From Alkanophaga liquidiphilum (GTDB lineage Archaea > Halobacteriota > Syntropharchaeia > Alkanophagales > B39-G2), in contig JAPHEF010000026.1 of the NCBI GenBank assembly GCA_029259535.1, positions 1 to 28,355 on the forward strand: DNA of 28,355 nucleotides. Direction: 5' to 3'. Each line of letters begins with the position of its first letter. The first letter of the stretch is position 1. Of this stretch, positions 23,570 to 28,355 are shown piece by piece. Under the pieces are notes generated by a model that saw only the letters and a list, made by a program, of their open reading frames with translations, was not told the origin of the DNA and ran no database searches. A program made the translations under genes and the position numbers.

Positions 23570-24817
23570 CTACATACCAATGTCCTCTGGTGTAACAGCC
23601 TTCCCCGTTTTGCGTAATTTGTGAAACGCTTTAATTATATTCTGAACAAATAGCCTTTTATATCCAATTTCCAGCTTTCTTTCATAAGCAGCTTCTGCAA
23701 TATTCTTTATTGTTTCCTTAAGTGCATTAGCATCAAATTTCACACTATAAGCTATTTCATAAATTCTAGCTAATTTTTTACCAATTTCTTGTAAAAGTTC
23801 AACTGGTTCTATTGGTATATTCTCAAGATATATTTTAACGCCAGTTGGGTTTATTTCTGTATCAAAAATTGTAGAAACTCTCTGCCTTAAAGCTTCGTAA
23901 ATTTGTGAGCGCCCTTCAAGAAAATTCTCATCTGGCACTGCATAGAACCACATAGTATTTTTAAAATTGGTGTGTCCACACTCGTCTATCAATTCTCTCA
24001 AGTTATTTAAAAGAAGACTTTTTTGTTTAGAGGACATACTTGATGTTTGCTCAAGTTCGTCTATTAAAACAATGAGTCCCGAATACCCTATTTCTCGTAT
24101 CCATTGGACAAGTGAACGAATCATTTTAAAGGCTGTGCTTTTATCAATCTTTTCAAAAATTTTAAAGTCTTTCAGCATATTTTTGGGAGGATTTTCACCT
24201 TTTAACCACTGCATTATTAGTGTAAAATCTTCATCGCGTTTTTCGGATAAGGCTATAAATGCTTCCTTAACGGCATTTCTAAAGCTTGTACTCTCATAAG
24301 GCCCCAATGACGATGCGTACGTATGTAGTTCCCTTAATACGGCGTCTCCAGACAACCTTTCAAAAAGTTCTTGGTATTTATCTCCATACCATTTTTTTAT
24401 AACAGCCTCTATACCTCCATCGTATCCGGTTAGAAGCTCTTCTGGCTTCTGAGGATAAGCTAACTTTGCCACTATGGCTTTGTACACTTGTTCTAATTTA
24501 TGAAATGGGGTTTGTTCAGGACTCAGACCTATGTAAGATGTTATGTAATTGTAATTCCATGCCTTCTCTCTTATGCAATACAAAAAGTGTGTTTTCCCAC
24601 CACCATATATACCAATTACCATTTTAAACGCTGAGCCACCATCTCTTATGAAACTTCTAAGATATTCCTCATCTATCGTGTTTAAGTAAATATCTAGCCC
24701 TGCTGTAAAAAATTGAAATCCATACTCTGGTGGATCACCTTCACCACCTACTATTTCTATAACCCACCTTGCTATATTCGAATCTAGCATTTTATTTTGA
24801 GTTTCCGTTTTGTTCAT
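23570..24817 (-). CDS. BrxD-like (DUF2791) AAA-type ATPase
   Basis: 415 residues with Walker A GIYGGGKT (69-76), Walker B LIVLIDELE (250-256) and the family-typical GLSPEQTPFHKLEQVYKAI after the first beta strand. The second ATPase has a parallel ELDPNEAPFHKPKVIYQKI, showing common descent. It lacks the SH3-like N-terminus and the Cys cluster of its partner. The ATG at 24817 follows AGGAGGTGA, formed by the end of the coiled-coil gene (in-frame starts farther upstream lie inside that gene). Its stop is directly followed by the next ATG. Two different DUF2791-type ATPases plus one helicase is not the standard BREX composition. Confidence 0.82.
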   Translation of the reverse strand: MNKTETQNKMLDSNIARWVIEIVGGEGDPPEYGFQFFTAGLDIYLNTIDEEYLRSFIRDGGSAFKMVIGIYGGGKTHFLYCIREKAWNYNYITSYIGLSPEQTPFHKLEQVYKAIVAKLAYPQKPEELLTGYDGGIEAVIKKWYGDKYQELFERLSGDAVLRELHTYASSLGPYESTSFRNAVKEAFIALSEKRDEDFTLIMQWLKGENPPKNMLKDFKIFEKIDKSTAFKMIRSLVQWIREIGYSGLIVLIDELEQTSSMSSKQKSLLLNNLRELIDECGHTNFKNTMWFYAVPDENFLEGRSQIYEALRQRVSTIFDTEINPTGVKIYLENIPIEPVELLQEIGKKLARIYEIAYSVKFDANALKETIKNIAEAAYERKLEIGYKRLFVQNIIKAFHKLRKTGKAVTPEDIGM

Positions 24818-24821
24818 GTTT

Positions 24822-25658
24822 TCACCTCCTAAACTTGATGTGTGATATGTAGTTACCATCACCTTTTTCATTGGATGGGATCCAAAGGAAATCAGATTTT
24901 CTTCTGGTGTATGCCCGTGTAGCAGTGATAAGGTTTAATTCCACATTATTAAGTCTTCTTTCTTTCAGTCTATATAAGTCATAACTAAAGAAAACACGAC
25001 CATACCCCTTATAATTATTTTTTATTGGATTAGTTTTAAACTTCTTATCTTGGATTAGAAATACATATTCAAAAAGGATGTCCGAAATAGGTATCGGAGC
25101 ACCTAATTTTTTATTTTGACGATACAGAGAGACTCTATATGCTTCATATACTTTCGACAAAAAATCATTGTCATTAAAATGTCGTTGTGTAATTTTATCG
25201 TGTATGATCTTTAATTTTTTAACTATATCTTCAGGAACTAATTTACATGTCTCTAATTTTTCCTGTTCGGGGCCATACCATATTGAAACTTTGAAGTTCT
25301 CCAAATCTACTTTAAGTGTGTAGAAAGATACTTTAAGTAAAGGATAATGGCCTCTTAGTTCAAAACCTACTTTTTTCAGTTCATTTTCCAAGTTCTGTCC
25401 AAAAGTCTTTTTTACATTCTCCTCCCACTCAGGAATTTTTGATTTTATATCTCTAATATGCTGTTCGATGTTTTCTTTTACAAAATCATCTAATTTGCTC
25501 TGCTTCAACATTTTTTCAATCTTGACCACCTCATGTTTTATTTTATACAAATTGCTTAGGGGGTCATCTTGATATTTATCAATATTCTTAATAGTCCTCA
25601 ATAAATTTTGGATGTTACTTTTCTCTTTAGAGAGGATTTTCGTGATTTTTTCATACAT
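24822..25658 (-). CDS. Coiled-coil protein of unknown family, first gene of the ATPase/helicase module
   Basis: 278 residues. The first 100 are Lys/Glu-rich helices with coiled-coil character (MYEKITKILSKEKSN, VKIEKMLKQSKLDDF). Then comes a beta-containing region (HYPLLKVSFYTLKVDLENFKVSIWYG in pieces), helices around 150-200, and a basic tail (TATRAYTRRKSDFLWIP). No TerB, nuclease or protease motif is visible, so it does not obviously replace the TerB-domain protein of Shango. It may be the sensor or effector of the set. Start ATG with AAAGGTGA upstream. The cassette boundary is only about 50 nt away, leaving little room for a promoter. Tightly linked to the first ATPase (stop and start 4 nt apart). 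Confidence 0.75.
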   Translation of the reverse strand: MYEKITKILSKEKSNIQNLLRTIKNIDKYQDDPLSNLYKIKHEVVKIEKMLKQSKLDDFVKENIEQHIRDIKSKIPEWEENVKKTFGQNLENELKKVGFELRGHYPLLKVSFYTLKVDLENFKVSIWYGPEQEKLETCKLVPEDIVKKLKIIHDKITQRHFNDNDFLSKVYEAYRVSLYRQNKKLGAPIPISDILFEYVFLIQDKKFKTNPIKNNYKGYGRVFFSYDLYRLKERRLNNVELNLITATRAYTRRKSDFLWIPSNEKGDGNYISHIKFRR

Positions 25659-25707
25659 TACTTAATCACCTTTCATTATTATCATATTGTTTTAATGCAA
25701 CCGTTTC

Positions 25708-25793
25708 GCCTAACGTCTCTGCGGGTATCTGAAGTCGCCAAAGGCGATTTGGGTGAGGGCTGAAAGCCCGAACCAGATGCCCGCTTGTTAAGT
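25708..25793 (-). repeat. attC-like element f (best match to canonical attC)
   Basis: R'' ACTTAAC (25787-25793) and R' GTTAGGC (25708-25714) both satisfy the RYYYAAC / GTTRRRY consensus exactly. Arms GCGGGCATCTG and CAGATACCCGC pair over 11 positions with one mismatch; the spacers are AA and AGAGAC. Inside, GGGCTTTCAGCCC forms one hairpin, and CACCCAAA then TCGCC-TTT-GGCGA, ACTTC forms the other. It lies about 40 nt after the stop of the large helical-repeat gene and has the same orientation. Confidence 0.82.
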
Positions 25794-25833
25794 GACTGTT
25801 GTGAAGCGTATTTCTTCTTTGATATAAATATAC

Positions 25834-28257
25834 TTACCATTCTAATCGCCTCTTTTCAGCTTCTTTATCTTCCCGTTTTGCTTCAAATTCATAATGTTCC
25901 CCAATTCTTCTTAATATGGAAGCAACTTTCGGGAAGGAAACATTCCACTTATCTGCATATTTCCTATATTGCTCTGCTAATTTACGTTCTTGTTGTCCTC
26001 CCTCAAATGGGGACCTTGTTACAATTTCTCTTTTATTATATACTCCAATACAGAAACCTTCTTCTAATTTTCTACTTTCTATTTTTTCAATTGTTTTACA
26101 CACTTCTTCTGGAGGCCAGTTACCATCTTCATCTTGAGTTGAGTATGCCAATACTTGGCCAATATGAGTATCACAAACTTCCAATCTATCTAATTTCTCA
26201 CAAAGTTCCCTCGCTTTTTCCACCCACGACTTCAGCTTTTGATAATCTATCCTGCCACTACTGTCACTTCCGGGTATAGTTTTCCAAGTATGAAGTAATT
26301 CCCAAGCAAGAAGTGCCCGCTGTTCCTTAAATTCTTGGGACATATCTTCCTCGGTTTCCTCACCTTTTTCACTTTTAGGTTTATATATCCATTTTATTAC
26401 TTCTGCAAAAAATTCAGGATCATTTGATAACTGTTGATGTAGCATTTTAGGAAGTCTTCCACTTCCTACCCTTGCAAGAATAGGTAAATATAGCCACTCT
26501 AACTTTGCAATTTTGTCTTTTTGTATTTCGACAGACCGGTCAAGAATTTTAAATAATTGTTCAATATCCCAAGGACTAACGACATGAAAATCCTCACTAC
26601 TCCTTTCAAGAGCAGCTTTTTCAAGCAATTCAGTTATCAGCTTTGGAGGAATTTCTTTTGCAAACATAGCAGCAGTATCTAAAGCAGTGAAATGTCTTTT
26701 AACATACATTAGCTTTTGAAGTGCATAAATTTTATCTTCTAGAGGTAAATTAAAAAACCTTGGCTGAATTCTCTCCCAATATTCTTTTTGTATCTGTGTT
26801 TCGAATTTTTCTAATAGATTCCAAATCCGTCTGTTTTGTGGCAATGCAAGGAAAAGATTAATTACTTTTATAGAATCCCACCGCTTTGACAACGCCTTAT
26901 CTACAACCTCTTTAATCCAAGTATCTCCATTTTTAAATGCCTTTCGCCATATATAGCCTTGGATAAACGCAACTTTTTTATCTTCTGCGCCAAGGAGGGA
27001 GAACAGAGATTCTTCCTCATCGTCCGCCAAAGGTAATTCTGCAGTTATAGTACCTACGATATGAGAGTTTTTACTTTCCTCAGCAAGTTTAATTAAGCCC
27101 TCCGTACCTAACTTAGCTTTAATACCTTGAATTGCTTTGATTCTTTTCTGTGTGATAATTTGCTCAAATTTTTTATAGTCGTCCCTTTCTTTTCCTTCAG
27201 GAAGGTGAGGCCAGTAATCTTCAAAAAGCCATATGTAACGTTTTATTATGTCGGCAGGTTCAAGTTTATTATAAATCTTTTCAATTTCTCTTAACTCTTT
27301 CTCAGGTAGTGCCCATTCAGCATCAGGAAAGGACCTATGACGAGATAATATTTCTCTAAGTTTATTCCAAAGATAAAGCTGACTATCGTCAATTAGATAG
27401 ACTAAACTTGATAATTCTCTGATAATTTTTTCTCTTTCTTGCGGGGGTAAATCTGAGTAATGTTCCATAATTCCTGCCCATTTTTTGCCGTCTTTGCCAA
27501 CATTTTTAAGTATTTTATCAACTATTGCACTAATACTTTCTATGTGTTCTTTAATTGTCACTCTATTATCTGCCTTATTTGAAAACTGGCGCCATCGAGG
27601 TTTATGTGTGGGAGAACAGAAATCATGACTTCTGGGCATTAGGCTAATTAATAATTTCCAACCAATTTCTGGTTCCCATCTTATTAGGGTATCTATAGCT
27701 TCTAATCTCTGCTTTAATGTGGCATAAGTATGAGGAAGCCATAAAAGGAAAATATCCCTTAAACTATTAATTGGTCTATTAGCTAATTTCCCTCCCGGGT
27801 CCAGCCTTGCAAGTTTTCCCAGAATAAGAGTCACTCTTCCAAGTAGATTAGGGTCCCATGCCAAACCTTCTAAAGCCCAAAGTAAACTTGGATGAGCACT
27901 ATGAGAAGTTAAAGTATCGTCAGTTTCAGAAAACATTCCCATGATTGGAGGTGTTTTCTGTGAAAGTGAATCTTCAACAGCTTCAAGAAATGAAGAAGGA
28001 GAAGCTTCAGCTATAAGGGGTAACACATCAGATAGAGAATGCCAAAGTTTCCAATCAGCATTATTTAAAAGTTCACGAACTACTCCATCCACCCAAATTT
28101 GTGAAGAATAAGAAGGGTCTAAATTCACTCCATCACCAAAAACAGCAATCAAAACAAGTATTTGAGCAATTCCTTCTCTCAATGTTTTTGAATACTTAGC
28201 TTCTTTCCCGTATACTGAAGCCATCCATCTTTTTTCTGGTTCAAGGATCAATTCCAT
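25834..28257 (-). CDS. C-terminal portion of a giant helical-repeat protein, N-terminus truncated
   Basis: 807 residues, almost entirely helical (HEAT/TPR-like): WALEGLAWDPNLLGRVTLIL, LPHTYATLKQRLEAID, SPTHKPRWRQ, and a conserved-looking end with SPFEGGQQERKLAEQYRKYADKW. I recall similar C-termini on proteins well over 1000 residues in defence islands, some annotated as STAND-type NTPases, but I cannot name the family. No Walker motifs remain here. The apparent ATG lies exactly where the sequence turns into a tnpB-like fragment on the other strand and has no ribosome binding site, so the natural N-terminal effector/ATPase part is most likely lost by rearrangement. It is followed by attC-like element f. 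Probably nonfunctional as it stands. Confidence 0.6.
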   Translation of the reverse strand: MELILEPEKRWMASVYGKEAKYSKTLREGIAQILVLIAVFGDGVNLDPSYSSQIWVDGVVRELLNNADWKLWHSLSDVLPLIAEASPSSFLEAVEDSLSQKTPPIMGMFSETDDTLTSHSAHPSLLWALEGLAWDPNLLGRVTLILGKLARLDPGGKLANRPINSLRDIFLLWLPHTYATLKQRLEAIDTLIRWEPEIGWKLLISLMPRSHDFCSPTHKPRWRQFSNKADNRVTIKEHIESISAIVDKILKNVGKDGKKWAGIMEHYSDLPPQEREKIIRELSSLVYLIDDSQLYLWNKLREILSRHRSFPDAEWALPEKELREIEKIYNKLEPADIIKRYIWLFEDYWPHLPEGKERDDYKKFEQIITQKRIKAIQGIKAKLGTEGLIKLAEESKNSHIVGTITAELPLADDEEESLFSLLGAEDKKVAFIQGYIWRKAFKNGDTWIKEVVDKALSKRWDSIKVINLFLALPQNRRIWNLLEKFETQIQKEYWERIQPRFFNLPLEDKIYALQKLMYVKRHFTALDTAAMFAKEIPPKLITELLEKAALERSSEDFHVVSPWDIEQLFKILDRSVEIQKDKIAKLEWLYLPILARVGSGRLPKMLHQQLSNDPEFFAEVIKWIYKPKSEKGEETEEDMSQEFKEQRALLAWELLHTWKTIPGSDSSGRIDYQKLKSWVEKARELCEKLDRLEVCDTHIGQVLAYSTQDEDGNWPPEEVCKTIEKIESRKLEEGFCIGVYNKREIVTRSPFEGGQQERKLAEQYRKYADKWNVSFPKVASILRRIGEHYEFEAKREDKEAEKRRLEW

Positions 28258-28355
28258 GCCGTTCTACCGCCTGAAGGAGTACATCAAGTATAAGGCGTTG
28301 GAGAGAGGCATCCTAGTCATAGAAGTTCCGGAGCACAACACATCAAAGCAGTGTT
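28241..28355 (+). mobile_element. tnpB: IS200/IS605-family tnpB fragment (runs off the window)
   Basis: The plus strand reads INSMPFYRLKEYIKYKA, LERGILVIEVPEHNTSKQC to the edge. This is the stretch just before the zinc ribbon of TnpB/OrfB RNA-guided nucleases (YKA...GI.V..V....TSK.C). The N-terminal two thirds that should lie to the left are absent, replaced by the truncated helical-repeat gene. So both genes are broken at a junction near 28240-28257, by deletion or assembly join. The continuation is outside the window. Confidence 0.7.

Noticed and set aside
20499..25658. Complete BREX system
   Set aside because: Only BrxD- and BrxHI-like parts are present. PglZ, PglX, BrxC/PglY, BrxA and BrxB are absent from the window.
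383..25800. CRISPR array or ordinary REP/terminator explanation for the repeats
   Set aside because: The copies are kilobases apart with genes between them, not spacers. Their ends match by cassette and not by element, and the unequal spacers with RYYYAAC/GTTRRRY boxes go beyond a simple terminator hairpin.
25785..26279. 164-codon plus-strand frame
   Set aside because: Antisense to the helical-repeat gene and element f; its low-complexity hydrophobic translation reflects AT-rich antisense sequence.

Overview
The window looks like a euryarchaeal chromosome segment, probably from the methanogen/ANME-related Halobacteriota. The evidence is an archaeal initiator tRNA-Met, TATA boxes about 25 nt upstream of start codons (leaderless or short-leader promoters), an MtrA-like corrinoid protein fused to a winged helix, a CooC-type ATPase, a ModE regulator with one Mop domain, and DUF169. 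The exact lineage is an inference.

There are three zones. The middle zone (about 1.9-16.3 kb) is GC-richer, ordinary chromosome: pyrD-pyrK, tRNA-iMet, purM, dCMP deaminase, coaE-modE, a GntP permease, an operon of MtrA/HTH fusion plus two thioredoxin-like proteins, cooC-like/trmO, a zinc-ribbon/winged-helix protein with a methyltransferase, and a minus-strand run of DUF169, TauE/SafE and an ABC exporter. Both flanks (1-1.87 kb and 16.4-28.3 kb) are AT-richer accessory DNA: a TGT/DpdA-like C-terminus, an orphan membrane protein, a type II restriction-modification pair, a PD-(D/E)XK nuclease, a four-gene ATPase/ATPase/helicase module related to BrxD-BrxHI (BREX) and Shango-type systems, and a truncated giant helical-repeat protein abutting a tnpB fragment.

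The most interesting observation is what separates the accessory genes. Every gene or operon in the flanks is followed, within about 10-50 nt of its stop and in the same orientation, by a 79-99 bp foldable element. Each element starts with an RYYYAAC-like box and ends with a GTTRRRY-like box. Inside it are an inverted L-type arm, unequal spacers, and a covarying hairpin framed by CRCCCAAAT and ACTTC. These are the features of integron attC sites. The 7-bp box at the 5' end of each putative cassette is also complementary to the R'' box at the 3' end of the same cassette (7/7 in three cassettes, 6/7 in an ORF-less 109-bp cassette). That is what integron excision and integration as circles predicts, and a generic dispersed repeat does not. 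I therefore read the flanks as two cassette arrays of opposite orientation without a visible integrase (CALIN-like), loaded with defence genes, including one unusually long four-gene cassette of about 5.3 kb.

Two genes (restriction endonuclease and MtrA/HTH fusion) carry single-base frameshifts in homopolymers. These could be real lesions or assembly errors. No CRISPR array, rRNA or tyrosine recombinase was seen.
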